The translations under genes and the position numbers were made by a program. Of a stretch of 64,000 bases of DNA, positions 1 to 9,242 are shown one piece after another. Numbering within the stretch: the first letter of the stretch is position 1; every line of letters begins with the position of its first letter. The stretch comes from Amycolatopsis oliviviridis (GTDB lineage Bacteria > Actinomycetota > Actinomycetes > Mycobacteriales > Pseudonocardiaceae): positions 496,001-560,000 of the forward strand of contig NZ_BNAY01000002.1 of assembly GCF_014654365.1 (NCBI RefSeq), given 5' to 3'. The notes beneath the pieces were generated by a model. It searched no databases and was not told where the DNA came from. It was given only the letters and a program-made list of their open reading frames with translations.

Positions 1-1283
1 CTGACCTTCGAGACGGTCGCCTCGTGGCCCATCGACACCTCGTCGTTGCGGATGTCGACGTACGGATACGTGTCCGACCGCGAGATCGTGTCGACCAGCA
101 GCGCGTCACAGACGACGCTGGACCGCGAGTGGTGCGCCCGCTTCGCGACCTTGACCAGGCCGCGGTAGGAGGTGCGGCCACCGCCGCGCGCCACCGACTT
201 CGACACGATGGTCGAGGAGGTGTGCGGCGCCAGGTGCTCCATCTTCGCGCCGGCGTCCTGGTGCTGGCCCTCGCCCGCGAACGCGACCGAGAGGACCTCG
301 CCCTTGGCGTGCTCGCCCATGAGGAAGACGGACGGGTACTTCATCGTGACCTTGGACCCGATGTTGCCGTCGATCCACTCCATGGTCGCGCCCTCTTCGC
401 ACTTGGCGCGCTTGGTGACCAGGTTGTAGACGTTGTTCGACCAGTTCTGGATGGTCGTGTAACGGCAGCGGGCGCCCTTCTTCACGATGATCTCCACGAC
501 CGCCGAGTGCAGCGAGTCGGACTGGTAGATCGGCGCGGTGCAACCCTCGACGTAGTGCACGTAGGCGTCTTCGTCGACGATGATCAGGGTCCGCTCGAAC
601 TGACCCATGTTCTCGGTGTTGATGCGGAAGTAGGCCTGCAGCGGGATGTCCACCTTGACGCCCTTGGGGACGTAGATGAACGAGCCGCCGGACCACACCG
701 CGGTGTTCAGCGCGGAGAACTTGTTGTCCCCGGCCGGGATCACGGAGCCGAAGTACTCCTTGAAGATCTCCGGGTGCTCCTTGAGCGCGGTGTCGGTGTC
801 CAGGAACAGGACGCCCTGCGCCTCCAGATCCTCGCGGATCTGGTGGTAAACGACCTCGGACTCGTACTGCGCGGCGACACCGGCGACGAGGCGCTGCTTC
901 TCCGCCTCGGGGATGCCGAGCTTGTCGTACGTGTTCTTGATGTCCTCGGGCAGGTCTTCCCAGGAAGTGGCCTGCTTCTCCGTGGACCGCACGAAGTACT
1001 TGATGTTGTCGAAGTCGATCCCGGAGAGGTCCGCACCCCAGTTGGGCATCGGCTTCAAGTCGAAGAGCTTGAGCGCCTTCAGTCGCGCTTCGCGCATCCA
1101 CTCCGGCTCGGACTTCTTCGAGGAGATGTCGACGACGACGTCCTCGTTCAGTCCTCGGCGGGCGCTGGCGCCCGCCTCGTCGGAGTCCGCCCAGCCGAAC
1201 GCGTACTTGCCAAGGGACTCGATGGTCTCTTCCTGGCTCATGGGCGCGGTGGTGGGAGTGCGCTGCTCGGCAGCGGCAGTCAT
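1..1283 (-). CDS. sufB: Fe-S cluster assembly protein SufB (3' end cut by window edge)
   Basis: SufB is the scaffold subunit of the SUF iron-sulfur cluster assembly complex (SufBCD). About 427 residues are visible, from the N-terminus ([19 protein letters not shown]) to the conserved end region ([20 protein letters not shown]); the C-terminus lies beyond base 1. Family hallmarks include [19 protein letters not shown] and [19 protein letters not shown]. The ATG at 1283 overlaps the stop of the upstream regulator gene as ATGA, so the two are probably translated in a coupled way and repressed together by SufR. sufD, sufC and sufS would be expected to the left, outside the window. Confidence 0.97.
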   Translation of the reverse strand, partial: MTAAAEQRTPTTAPMSQEETIESLGKYAFGWADSDEAGASARRGLNEDVVVDISSKKSEPEWMREARLKALKLFDLKPMPNWGADLSGIDFDNIKYFVRSTEKQATSWEDLPEDIKNTYDKLGIPEAEKQRLVAGVAAQYESEVVYHQIREDLEAQGVLFLDTDTALKEHPEIFKEYFGSVIPAGDNKFSALNTAVWSGGSFIYVPKGVKVDIPLQAYFRINTENMGQFERTLIIVDEDAYVHYVEGCTAPIYQSDSLHSAVVEIIVKKGARCRYTTIQNWSNNVYNLVTKRAKCEEGATMEWIDGNIGSKVTMKYPSVFLMGEHAKGEVLSVAFAGEGQHQDAGAKMEHLAPHTSSTIVSKSVARGGGRTSYRGLVKVAKRAHHSRSSVVCDALLVDTISRSDTYPYVDIRNDEVSMGHEATVSKV

Positions 1284-2080
1284 GCGGGTTTCCCTCCATT
1301 CGGGATCCGTGCTGTGCGCCCTGGGGAGGGCGCCGTGCTTCCCGGCGCGGGTGTGGCCGGGTGACCCGTCGGAACGACGGGTACGTGGGTGGTGCACACG
1401 TTGTCACCGCGTGCGATGGTCGCCAGTCGCTGCACGTGGGTACCCAGAAGTTCCGCGAAAGCCTCTGTCTCGGCTTCACACAACTGAGGGAACTCGGCGG
1501 CGACGTGGGCGACCGGGCAATGGTGCTGGCAAAGCTGTTCGCCGACACCGACCTGACGGGTCGACGCAGCGTAACCCTCCCTGGTCAGCGCCGCAGCGAG
1601 GGCCTCGGCGCGGGCGGCCGGGTCCGTGTGCTTGGTGATCGCGTCCTGATGCGGACCGACCAGGGAAGCGACACGGGCCTCCGCGAAGGCCTTCACCGCG
1701 TCTTCTCCCGCGTGCTCGGAGAGGAAGCGGATGGCCGAGGACGCGAGGTCGTCGTAGGCGTGCCCGAACCGGGCGCGGCCCGCTTCGGTGAGCAGGAAGT
1801 TCTTGGCGGGACGGCCGCGTCCGCGAGGGCCGCGGCGGGACGCGTCCCGGGTTTCGGCCTCGCCGTCGGCGAGCAGCGCGTCGAGATGACGGCGGACGGC
1901 GGCCGCGCTGATGCCCAGCTGATCGGCCACCTCGACGGCGGTCATCGGACCCTGTTCCAGCAGCAAACGGGCCACTTCGTGCCTGGTCCGGCCCTCGGGG
2001 CCGACCTGCGCGGGGACAGGCTGGACCTCGGCGCGGGGCATGTCGCCACCGGCCTCGTTCCGCGTCCCCGTCTTTTTCAC
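1280..2080 (-). CDS. sufR: SufR-type Fe-S-sensing transcriptional repressor of the suf operon
   Basis: 266 residues. The N-terminal winged helix (about residues 30-95; [37 protein letters not shown]) is a DeoR/ArsR-like DNA-binding domain. The C-terminal half carries four cysteines, CQHHC, then LCE, then DNVC, with spacing 4-13-28, the pattern expected of SufR 4Fe-4S ligands. It stands directly upstream of sufB and overlaps it by 4 bp, as in mycobacteria. Role by family: the cluster-loaded form represses suf, and cluster loss derepresses it. The GTG at 2080 is the longest supported start; an ATG 13 codons later (2041) is an alternative. A SufR-type operator covers the proposed start codon. 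The proline-rich tail is not conserved in the family. Confidence 0.92.
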   Translation of the reverse strand: MKKTGTRNEAGGDMPRAEVQPVPAQVGPEGRTRHEVARLLLEQGPMTAVEVADQLGISAAAVRRHLDALLADGEAETRDASRRGPRGRGRPAKNFLLTEAGRARFGHAYDDLASSAIRFLSEHAGEDAVKAFAEARVASLVGPHQDAITKHTDPAARAEALAAALTREGYAASTRQVGVGEQLCQHHCPVAHVAAEFPQLCEAETEAFAELLGTHVQRLATIARGDNVCTTHVPVVPTGHPATPAPGSTAPSPGRTARIPNGGKPA

Positions 2081-2091
2081 AACACAAGTGT
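2077..2091 (-). promoter_or_regulatory. Putative SufR operator
   Basis: Read on the minus strand the sequence is ACACT-TGTGT-TGTGA, an ACACT-N5-TGTGA arrangement, which I recall as the site reported for mycobacterial SufR. It overlaps the proposed GTG start of sufR (2078-2080), so binding would block transcription or initiation of the whole sufR-sufB operon. Assignment rests on motif match and position only. Confidence 0.6.
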
Positions 2092-2218
2092 GACGTATTT
2101 CCGGGGAGACGGCAAAGAGGGGTGCCTCACGGAGTGGCGTGGGTCACGTCCGCCGGTGAAACCACAGGGGTAACCATGTACCCGCTCGGTCTGTTCCCGC
2201 GATCGCTACCCTTCGTTC

Positions 2219-3880
2219 GTGGCAGTGGGCGATCACCCGGCAGGGCGGGACACGGACGAAGCAGGCCCGGAGAAGTACCCGGCCGCGGGATCGGTGGCGA
2301 CGCTCTCCCCCGGGCACCCGCGTGAACCGGAGCCGCTCGACGACAAGGAACTGCGCGGGCTGAACGTCGTCCGCCGCTTCGGCGCGGTCGGTTCCCTGTT
2401 CCTCGCCCTCGGCTCGCTCGGCGCGGGCGCCGCGCCGGTGATCAACCCGGTGCAGGAGATCCCGGTCCTGCGGCTGTTCACCCGCATCCCCATGGTCTCG
2501 CTCGCGATGGGCCTGGCGGGCATGGCGATCATCGTGCTGAGCTGGCTGCTGCTCGGCCGGTTCGCGCAGCCCGCGCGCCGCCGTCTCACCACCCAGGGCC
2601 AGCTCGCCCGGACCATCGCGCTCTGGTGCGCGCCGCTGCTGTTCATCCCGCCGCTGTTCTCCCGCGACGTCTACAGCTATCTCGCGCAGAGCGAGATCGT
2701 GGCCCGCGGGATGGACCCGTACTCCCTCGGCCCGGCCGAGGCGCTCGGCGTCTCCGACCCGCTGACCTCGGGCGTCTCCAACATGTGGCGCGAGACCCCG
2801 GCGCCCTACGGTCCGCTGCTGCTGCGTCTCGGCGGCTGGCTCGCCCCGCTGAGCAGCGGCAACATCGTCACCGGCGTGCTGCTGCAGCGCGGGCTCGCGC
2901 TGATCGGCGTCATCCTGATCATCTGGGCGCTGCCCCGGCTGGCCAAGCGGTTCGGCGTGCAGCCTGCCACCGCGCTGTGGCTCGGCGCCGCGAACCCGCT
3001 GCTGATCTTCCACTTCGTCGCGGGCGCCCACAACGACGCGCTGGCGATCGGGCTCATGGTCGCCGGGCTGGAGGTCGGTCTCCAGCGGATGCCGGTGCGG
3101 TTCAAGAACGACGAACCGCCCCCGCTTGCCAAGGGCGAGCTGCTGTACATCGGGCTCGGGGTCGTACTGATCACCCTCGGCGTCGCGGTGAAACTGAACG
3201 CGATCCTGGCGCTGCCGTTCTTCACGGTGATGGTGGCCAGACGCTGGCACGGCCGGATCAAGGACCTGCTCACCGCGGCGGTGCCGATGGCACTGCTGTT
3301 CGGGGTGGTGCTGGTGGCGGTCTGCTACGGCACCGGCCTCGGCTTCGGCTGGGTCGGCGCGCTCGGGACCCCGGGGCTGGTCCGCTCGTGGATCTCGCCG
3401 ACGTCGGAGCTCGCGGCGCTCGGCGGTGTCCTTGGCATCGCGCTCGGTCTCGGCAACCACACCAACGCGATGGTGCCGATCCTCGGCGCGCTCGGGTATC
3501 TCGTCGCGGGCGCGGTGACGGTCAAGTTCCTGTGGGACAGCTTCAAGTGGCGCTACCGGCCGATCATCGGCCTCGGGGTCTCGCTGGGCGCGGTGATGGT
3601 GCTGCACGTGGCGCTGCAGCCCTGGTACCTGTTGTGGGCGATCATCCCGCTCGCCGCGGCGGCGGGGACCTCGCGGTTCCGCATCGCCGCGACGATCGTC
3701 ACCGCCGTCCTGCCGTTCCTGCTGCCGACGACGGGCAGCACCTTCGAAGGCCGCGGCTTCGTGCTGCCGTTCGCGTGGGCCGCCGCCGGGGTCGTCACGC
3801 TTCTGGGACTGTTCATCGTCCACCGCCTCTCACCACTGCTGCTGTCCAGACCGTCCCCGGAGCATTCGGTCCCGGCGTGA
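2219..3880 (+). CDS. mptB: MptB-like polyprenol-phosphomannose-dependent alpha-1,6-mannosyltransferase
   Basis: 553-residue integral membrane GT-C glycosyltransferase. In mycolata MptB uses polyprenyl-phosphomannose on the outer face of the membrane to build the alpha-1,6-mannan core of lipomannan. Seen here: an acidic cytoplasmic N-tail (residues 1-50), then about 12 hydrophobic segments. The first large loop carries FSRDVYSYLAQ, the typical GT-C acidic catalytic region, followed by GMDPYSLGP and TPAPYGPLLLRL, all typical of MptA/MptB. The GTG at 2219 follows a TACCCT hexamer by 6 nt, so the transcript is probably leaderless. It lies between sufR and an ABC transporter pair, the same context as in mycobacteria. 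The exact acceptor is inferred from the family. Confidence 0.85.
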   Translation: MAVGDHPAGRDTDEAGPEKYPAAGSVATLSPGHPREPEPLDDKELRGLNVVRRFGAVGSLFLALGSLGAGAAPVINPVQEIPVLRLFTRIPMVSLAMGLAGMAIIVLSWLLLGRFAQPARRRLTTQGQLARTIALWCAPLLFIPPLFSRDVYSYLAQSEIVARGMDPYSLGPAEALGVSDPLTSGVSNMWRETPAPYGPLLLRLGGWLAPLSSGNIVTGVLLQRGLALIGVILIIWALPRLAKRFGVQPATALWLGAANPLLIFHFVAGAHNDALAIGLMVAGLEVGLQRMPVRFKNDEPPPLAKGELLYIGLGVVLITLGVAVKLNAILALPFFTVMVARRWHGRIKDLLTAAVPMALLFGVVLVAVCYGTGLGFGWVGALGTPGLVRSWISPTSELAALGGVLGIALGLGNHTNAMVPILGALGYLVAGAVTVKFLWDSFKWRYRPIIGLGVSLGAVMVLHVALQPWYLLWAIIPLAAAAGTSRFRIAATIVTAVLPFLLPTTGSTFEGRGFVLPFAWAAAGVVTLLGLFIVHRLSPLLLSRPSPEHSVPA

Positions 3881-3899
3881 GGCCGTATCGTGACCTGTC

Positions 3900-4826
3900 G
3901 TGAACGCCCCCGCCGTCGAGATCACCGGGCTGGTGAAACGCTACGGATCCACCACCGCGGTCGATGGACTCGATCTGCGGATGGACCGCGGCACCCTGCT
4001 CGCTCTGCTCGGCCCGAACGGGGCCGGCAAGACCACCACCGTCGAGATCTGCGAAGGCTTCCTGCGGCCTGACGGCGGCGAAGTCCGGGTCCTTGGCCTG
4101 GATCCGTCGCGGGACGGCTCGGCGCTGCGGCCGCAGATCGGCGTGATGCCCCAGGGCGGCGGCGCGTATCCCGGCGTCCGCGCCGACGAGATGCTCGGAC
4201 TGGTCGCGGCGTGCGCGGCGAATCCGCTCGACCCGGCCTGGCTGCTGGACGTCCTCGGTCTCGCGGGAGCGCGCAAGACGCCGTTCAAACGGCTTTCCGG
4301 CGGGCAGCAGCAACGGCTCTCGCTCGCCTGCGCGCTCGTCGGGCGCCCTGAACTGCTCTTCCTCGACGAGCCGACCGCGGGGATGGACCCGCAGGCCCGC
4401 CGCCTGGTCTGGGACCTGCTCCAGGCGCTGCGCGCCGACGGGGTCAGCGTGCTGCTCACCACGCATCTGATGGAGGAGGCCGAAACGCTGGCCGACACCG
4501 TGGTGATCGTGGACCACGGCAAGGTCGTCGTCGAAGGCTCCCCGCAGTCGCTGACCGTCGACGCCGGCGAGACCGCGCAGCTGCGGTTCAAGGCCCGCAC
4601 GCGGCTCGACACCGGATTGCTGACCGCGGCGCTGCCCGAAGGTCACCTCGTGCGCGAGTCGGCGCCGGGGACGTACCTCGTCGAGGGCGCGATCGATCCG
4701 CAGGTGGTGTCGACTGTGACGGCGTGGTGCGCGCAGCAGGGCGTCATGCCCGAGGAACTGCAGGTCGGCAGGCGCACGCTGGAAGAGGTCTTCTTGGAGC
4801 TGACCGGACGGGAACTGCGCGCATGA
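3900..4826 (+). CDS. ABC transporter ATP-binding protein
   Basis: 308 residues, ABC-2/DrrA-like nucleotide-binding subunit. Walker A is GPNGAGKT (about residues 39-46), the Q-loop region is MPQGGGAYPG, the signature is LSGGQQQRLS, Walker B is LLFLDEPTAGMD and the switch histidine is in TTHLMEEAE. A C-terminal extension of about 90 residues ends in RTLEEVFLELTGREL, as in exporter subunits. It begins 19 bp after mptB and overlaps the permease gene by ATGA. The substrate is unknown; in mycobacteria the homologous pair sits between mptB and ctaA. A TATCGT hexamer 8 nt before the GTG suggests an additional internal leaderless start. Confidence 0.93.
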   Translation: MNAPAVEITGLVKRYGSTTAVDGLDLRMDRGTLLALLGPNGAGKTTTVEICEGFLRPDGGEVRVLGLDPSRDGSALRPQIGVMPQGGGAYPGVRADEMLGLVAACAANPLDPAWLLDVLGLAGARKTPFKRLSGGQQQRLSLACALVGRPELLFLDEPTAGMDPQARRLVWDLLQALRADGVSVLLTTHLMEEAETLADTVVIVDHGKVVVEGSPQSLTVDAGETAQLRFKARTRLDTGLLTAALPEGHLVRESAPGTYLVEGAIDPQVVSTVTAWCAQQGVMPEELQVGRRTLEEVFLELTGRELRA

Positions 4827-5623
4827 CCACGACACCGGCACCGCGGTTCACCCCCGGCACGTTCACCCCGGCCCCCGGCCGCGGTTCGCTCGGCAGGATG
4901 CTGCGCACGCACGCGAAGGTCGAGGCGAGCCTGACCCTGCGCCACGGCGAGCAGATCCTGCTGACCCTGCTCATCCCGCTCGCGCTGCTGATCGGCTTGT
5001 CGCTGCTGGACATCCTGCCGTCGGCACAACTCGGCGATTCGTCCAAAGTGGACTGGATCACGCCGAGGATCCTGGCGCTCGCGGTGATGTCGTCCGCGTT
5101 CACCGGACAGGCCATCGCGCTGGGCTTCGACCGCCGGTACGGCGTCCTCAAACGGCTTTCCGCCACCGCGCTGCCCCGCTGGCTGCTCGTCGCGGGCCGG
5201 GTGGCCGCCGCGCTGGTGGTGGTCGCGCTGCAGGCGGTGATCCTCGGGGTCGTGGCCGCGCTGCTGGGCTGGTCGCCGTCGCTGGGCGGGATCCTCGGCG
5301 CCATCCCGTTCCTGATCGTCGGCACGCTCGCGTTCGGCGCGCTGGGCCTGCTACTCGGCGGGGCGCTGCGCGCGGAAGCCGTGCTGGCGCTGGCGAACAT
5401 CGTCTGGTTCGTGCTGCTGCTCGCCGGCGGCATCCTGCTGGCGCCGTCGACGATGCCGGCCGGGCTCGCGACGGTCGTCGAGCTGCTGCCGTCGGGCGCG
5501 CTCGCCGAAGGCCTGCGCTCGGTACTGCTGGACGGTTCGTTCGGCTGGGGCCCGTTCGCGGTCCTCGTCGGCTGGGGCGTCGTCGCGGGCGCGCTGGCGA
5601 GCAAGACCACCAAGCTCACCTGA
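4823..5623 (+). CDS. ABC-2 type transporter permease
   Basis: 266-residue membrane partner of the preceding ATPase. After a hydrophilic tail of about 45 residues there are six hydrophobic segments (for example ILLTLLIPLALLIGLSLLDI and VGTLAFGALGLLLGGALRAE), the ABC-2 permease plan. The ATG at 4823 is chosen because it forms the 4-bp ATGA overlap with the ATPase stop; a GTG further upstream would lie inside the ATPase gene. Together the two genes would form one exporter with two ATPase and two permease subunits. The substrate cannot be read from the sequence. Confidence 0.9.
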   Translation: MTTTPAPRFTPGTFTPAPGRGSLGRMLRTHAKVEASLTLRHGEQILLTLLIPLALLIGLSLLDILPSAQLGDSSKVDWITPRILALAVMSSAFTGQAIALGFDRRYGVLKRLSATALPRWLLVAGRVAAALVVVALQAVILGVVAALLGWSPSLGGILGAIPFLIVGTLAFGALGLLLGGALRAEAVLALANIVWFVLLLAGGILLAPSTMPAGLATVVELLPSGALAEGLRSVLLDGSFGWGPFAVLVGWGVVAGALASKTTKLT

Positions 5624-5630
5624 AGCTCTG

Positions 5631-5786
5631 TCGGCGGAGCTGAGATGGACCCGAAGAGGCGACCACACGCGTGAACCCGCCTCGGCCGAAGGCCCCGCTA
5701 TCGCGGTGGCAGGACGCCCTGCCCGCCGTCGCGAGGTGGTCGACCAGGCAGCGTCCTGCCGACGTCGATCGCGGACGCGGGTTCAC
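5631..5786. repeat. Nested palindromic intergenic element, copy 1 of 2
   Basis: Starts 8 bp after the permease stop. Outer arms are GTGAACCCGC (5671-5680) and GCGGGTTCAC (5777-5786); inner arms are GGCAGGACGC (5708-5717) and GCGTCCTGCC (5751-5760). The block GGCCGAAGGCCCCGCTATC and a preceding GTCGGCGGAGCTG are shared with the element at 25207-25333. No coding sequence was found here. It may fold as a transcript or act as a REP/MITE-like element. Confidence 0.75.
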
Positions 5787-5863
5787 CACCAGACTCTGAG
5801 GCCCCCGACACACCCCACGTAGCCGGTGGAACGCTCTCAGGAAGGGCGTTCTAGCATCGGACG

Positions 5864-6832
5864 GTGCCGTTCCAGAGCCTTGTAGCGCGTCTGCCGTATC
5901 CCTCGTTCGCGGTTCAGCGAGCGGTCGCGATAGCGGCGGTGATCGCGCAGGCCGGAATCGGCGTCACCGGCTCGGTCGTCCGGGTCACGGGTTCGGGCCT
6001 CGGCTGCCCGACCTGGCCGCAGTGCGTCGAGGGCAGCATCGTCCCGGTGGCACACCCCGAGTTCGACGCGCTCACCCAGTGGATCGAGTTCAGCAACCGG
6101 ATGCTGACCGGTGTCGTCATCGCCGTCGCCGCGCTGTGCGTGATCACCGCGTGGCGCGTGCAGATCGAGCACCCGAGCCGCCGCCGTCTGGTGAAGCTGG
6201 CCTGGACGATGCCCGCCGGCGTGATACTGCAGGCCGTCGTCGGCGGCATCACCGTGCTCGCCAAACTCGAATGGTGGACCGTCGCGCTCCACTTCCTGGC
6301 CTCCACTCCCCTGGTGTGGCTCGCGGTCCTGCTGCTGCGGGCGTTCAAGGAGGGTGACGAGCCCGCGCGCTGGCTGATCCCGGACGCGGGCCGCAAGACG
6401 CTGGTCGTGCTCGCCGCGGCGATGTGGGCCGTCCTCGTGGCGGGAACCGCGGTGACCGGGGCGGGCCCGCACGGCGGCGACCCCGGCACCCACCGGTTCC
6501 AGGCCCCGATCGAGACGCTCACCCAGATCCACGGTGGACTGCTGGTGGCCTACCTGATCGTGCTGGCCGTCTTCGGGCTCCAGCTGATGCGAGGCGAGAC
6601 GCCGAAGCAGCTGTGGCGCCGGTACACCATCGTGTGGGTCATCGCGCTCGCGCAGGGCGTCCTGGGTTCGGTGCAGTACGCCCTGGGCGTGCCGGAGGCG
6701 CTGGTCTCGTTCCACGTCCTCGGCTCCGCGCTGGTGATCATCTCGACGGCCGCACTCTGGTGCGGTTCGCGCGATCGTGGTCCCGTTCCCTCCGCGACGG
6801 CGCCGGAACGCGAACTCGCCACCTCGAACTGA
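5864..6832 (+). CDS. ctaA: Heme A synthase (CtaA/COX15)
   Basis: 322-residue membrane enzyme that oxidises the C8 methyl of heme O to a formyl group, giving heme A for cytochrome aa3 oxidase. It has eight hydrophobic segments in two related halves. The first extracytoplasmic loop carries GSGLGCPTWPQC, with the conserved cysteine pair, and a histidine lies in each half-bundle (VALHFLAS, QIHGGLLVAY, SFHVLGSAL). The start is the GTG at 5864, 6 nt after TAGCAT, so it is probably leaderless. The partner heme O synthase gene ctaB is at 14098-15078. Confidence 0.93.
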   Translation: MPFQSLVARLPYPSFAVQRAVAIAAVIAQAGIGVTGSVVRVTGSGLGCPTWPQCVEGSIVPVAHPEFDALTQWIEFSNRMLTGVVIAVAALCVITAWRVQIEHPSRRRLVKLAWTMPAGVILQAVVGGITVLAKLEWWTVALHFLASTPLVWLAVLLLRAFKEGDEPARWLIPDAGRKTLVVLAAAMWAVLVAGTAVTGAGPHGGDPGTHRFQAPIETLTQIHGGLLVAYLIVLAVFGLQLMRGETPKQLWRRYTIVWVIALAQGVLGSVQYALGVPEALVSFHVLGSALVIISTAALWCGSRDRGPVPSATAPERELATSN

Positions 6833-6950
6833 CCCCGTGGCAAACCGGACGTAACCCCCAGGCGGCATACCCGCCAGACGATGCCCTTACGCTGCGCCTC
6901 GGTACCCCGTCCGGGAGTGACCGTCGAGTCCTAGGCACACGAGGTGTCGC

Positions 6951-7898
6951 ATGACCGCCAGCACCGATCCCGCCCCTCCGGCAAGCCCGTCGAAACCGCT
7001 GATCTCGCACCGCCGGGGTTCCGGCGAGATGCTGATACTCAAGACCTTCCTGCTGGTCCCGTTCGTCGCGCTGCTCGCCGCCGTGCCGATCGTGTGGGGC
7101 TGGGGCATGACCTGGGTCGATCTCGTGCTGGCGGCGGTGTTCTACACGCTCGGGACGCTCGGGGTGACCGTCGGATACCACCGCTACTTCACCCACGGTG
7201 CCTTCAAGGCCGGGCGGCCGCTGCGGATCGCGCTCGCCATCGCCGGGAGTTTCGCGGTGCAGGGCTCGGTCATCTTCTGGGTGGCCAGCCACCGCCGTCA
7301 CCACGCCTTCGCCGACCGCGAAGGCGACCCGCACTCCCCCTGGCTGTTCGGGACGTCGCCCGGGGCGCTGCTGCGCGGGTTCTGGCACGCGCACATGGGC
7401 TGGATGTTCAGCCGCGAGGTGACCAACTACGAGCGGTTCGCGCCGGATCTGGTGGCGGACAAGGATCTTCGCCTGGTGAACCGCTACTTCTGGCTGTGGA
7501 TCACGCTCAGCCTCGCGCTGCCCGCTGTGCTCGGCGGACTGCTCAGCTGGTCGTGGTGGGGTGTGGTGACCGGCTTCTTCTGGGCGGGATTGGTCCGGAT
7601 CGCGTTCCTGCACCACGTCAGCTGGTCGGTGAATTCGATCTGCCACCTGGTCGGGGAGCGCCCGTTCGCCAGCCGGGACAAGGCGGCGAACTTCTGGCCG
7701 CTGGCGATCCTGTCCATGGGCGAGTCGTGGCACAACTCCCACCACGCCGACCCGACCTGCGCGCGGCACGGTGTCCTGCGCGGACAGGTCGACGTGTCGG
7801 CGCGGGTGATCTGGCTGTTCGAGAAGTTCGGGTGGGCGCGGGACGTGCGGTGGCCGAAGCCGGAGCGTTTGGCCGCGAAACGCGTGAAGCCCGCCTGA
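6951..7898 (+). CDS. Membrane fatty acid (acyl-CoA/acyl-lipid delta-9-type) desaturase
   Basis: 315 residues. All three histidine boxes of the di-iron membrane desaturases are present: HRYFTH (about residue 73), HRRHH (about 110) and HNSHH (about 263), between pairs of hydrophobic segments. The enzyme would insert a double bond into acyl chains using O2 and an electron donor. The start ATG 6951 has an upstream GAGGTG. No dedicated ferredoxin or reductase gene is adjacent. The gene ends 6 bp before a 64-bp hairpin shared with the convergent ATP-grasp gene. Regioselectivity is inferred from family resemblance. Confidence 0.88.
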   Translation: MTASTDPAPPASPSKPLISHRRGSGEMLILKTFLLVPFVALLAAVPIVWGWGMTWVDLVLAAVFYTLGTLGVTVGYHRYFTHGAFKAGRPLRIALAIAGSFAVQGSVIFWVASHRRHHAFADREGDPHSPWLFGTSPGALLRGFWHAHMGWMFSREVTNYERFAPDLVADKDLRLVNRYFWLWITLSLALPAVLGGLLSWSWWGVVTGFFWAGLVRIAFLHHVSWSVNSICHLVGERPFASRDKAANFWPLAILSMGESWHNSHHADPTCARHGVLRGQVDVSARVIWLFEKFGWARDVRWPKPERLAAKRVKPA

Positions 7899-7904
7899 CG
7901 TTCT

Positions 7905-7968
7905 CGCATTTCGTCCTCTGAATGCGGTGGTTGCACACGCATCTACCGCATTCAGAGGACGAAACGCG
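7905..7968. repeat. 64-bp dispersed hairpin, copy 1 of 5 (probable bidirectional terminator)
   Basis: Arms begin CGCATTTCGTCCTCTGAATG and end CATTCAGAGGACGAAACGCG, with a short loop around CACACG. It sits between the convergent desaturase and ATP-grasp genes, 6-7 bp from each stop codon. Related copies are at 14026, 40985, 50930 and 57699. Confidence 0.85.
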
Positions 7969-7975
7969 TCAGGCG

Positions 7976-8842
7976 TCAGGCGAGTTGCTGCCGCACGGCG
8001 GACGCGAAGCGCCAAGCGGCGGCGGCATCGGTCTGCCGGAAACCGAGCGAAGGCTCGACGAGCTCCAGTTCCAACAGCAGCGGCCTGCCGTCCGGACCGG
8101 TGACGAGGTCGACGCGCGCGTAGAGCAGCTCCGCGCGCAGGATGCCGAGAAGCGCCGCTGTCGCGTCCAGGGCGTCTTCGGCCAGCGCGCGGAACGCGGC
8201 GGACGGCTGCACGGGCGCGAGCTTTTCCGTGACCCACAAACCGGATTCGTCGAGTTCCCGGCCCAGCATGACGGCCTTCGAGAACGCGTGCGAGTACACG
8301 CCGCCGAAGAACACCAGCGCCTGCTCACCTTCACTGTCCACACTGGACTGATACGGCTGCATCATCACGGTGTGGCCGTCGTCGTGGAGGGTCTTCAGAT
8401 GCGACGCGGCGTCGTCGCCGGCCGAGAACTTCCCGACACCCCGGGAGCCCGCGCCGATCGCGGGCTTCAGCACGAACTCGCCCTTGGGCCAGCGCGGGGT
8501 GTCGCCGCCCGGCGCGATCAGGGTCGTCGGCACGACCGCGACCCCGGCGTCGCCGAGTTCGGCCAGGTAGGACTTGTCGGTGTTCCAGCGCGCGACCTCG
8601 GCCGAATTGGACAGCGCGGGCACGGATTCGGCCCAGGACAGGAACTCGTCGCGGCGCTCGGCGTAGTCCCACGCGGCGCGCAGGACGACGATGTCCGCGG
8701 CGCCGAAGTCGACGGTCTTGTCGTCCCAGGCGGCCCAGCGGGTCTTGAAGCCGAGGTCGGCCAGCGCCTCGGGAACGGCGTGCTCGTCGCCGTCGCCTTC
8801 CGGCAGCGCCGAGCAGGAGACGAGGATCGCGGAGCCGCTCAC
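7976..8842 (-). CDS. ATP-grasp domain protein of unknown substrate
   Basis: 288 residues. The fold is recognisable from EFVLKPAIGAGSRGVGKF (nucleotide-binding loop), MMQPYQSSVDSEGEQALVFF, and a C-terminal YARVDLV and LLLELELVEPSL with acidic metal ligands. The layout resembles RimK-like amide or peptide ligases. The GTG at 8842 is preferred because it forms a GTGA overlap with the upstream gene. It is co-transcribed with that small gene and divergent from qor. The mycobacterial gene in the same place (Rv1455, from memory) may be the counterpart. No substrate can be assigned. Confidence 0.82.
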   Translation of the reverse strand: MSGSAILVSCSALPEGDGDEHAVPEALADLGFKTRWAAWDDKTVDFGAADIVVLRAAWDYAERRDEFLSWAESVPALSNSAEVARWNTDKSYLAELGDAGVAVVPTTLIAPGGDTPRWPKGEFVLKPAIGAGSRGVGKFSAGDDAASHLKTLHDDGHTVMMQPYQSSVDSEGEQALVFFGGVYSHAFSKAVMLGRELDESGLWVTEKLAPVQPSAAFRALAEDALDATAALLGILRAELLYARVDLVTGPDGRPLLLELELVEPSLGFRQTDAAAAWRFASAVRQQLA

Positions 8843-9147
8843 TTCCCCGCCATCCGGCGGCGGTGCTCGGCGCCGATCTTGGTGGCCTTCACGGTCTCGC
8901 TGTCCCATTCGGCGGGTTCGAGGTCCTGGACGGCCTCGACCAGCGCGTCGCCCGCCTCCGTGGAGGCGACGACGACGTCGCCGAGCGCGCCGTCGGCGCC
9001 CACGAGCACGACCCTGGCGCCGATGCGGCCGATGTTCTCCACCACCGCGCGCGACGGCTTCCCGTGCCGCTTCACGAAGTCGCGGGCGGCCGCGACCTGG
9101 CGCGACGTGGGGGCGGCGGTCTCGGTCTTCTCTTCGGTCTCAGCCAC
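8839..9147 (-). CDS. Small conserved hypothetical protein upstream of the ATP-grasp gene
   Basis: 102 residues, not recognised. The N-terminal 15 residues are acidic and low-complexity, the middle is predicted alpha/beta (SRAVVENIGRIGARVVLVGA), and the C-terminus is basic (KIGAEHRRRMAGK). There is no signal peptide or membrane segment. The GTG at 9147 is 6 nt after TAAGCT, consistent with a leaderless transcript. It overlaps the ATP-grasp gene by GTGA. A carrier or substrate role for that ligase is possible but is only a guess from the coupling. Confidence 0.75.
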   Translation of the reverse strand: MAETEEKTETAAPTSRQVAAARDFVKRHGKPSRAVVENIGRIGARVVLVGADGALGDVVVASTEAGDALVEAVQDLEPAEWDSETVKATKIGAEHRRRMAGK

Positions 9148-9242
9148 GGGCCGAGCTTAACCGCGAACGGCCCGGGACGCGGAATAACCGTGGCGTCGGC
9201 CATAGTTGTCCCGGTCGGAACGACCTTGAACGAGGAGGATGT

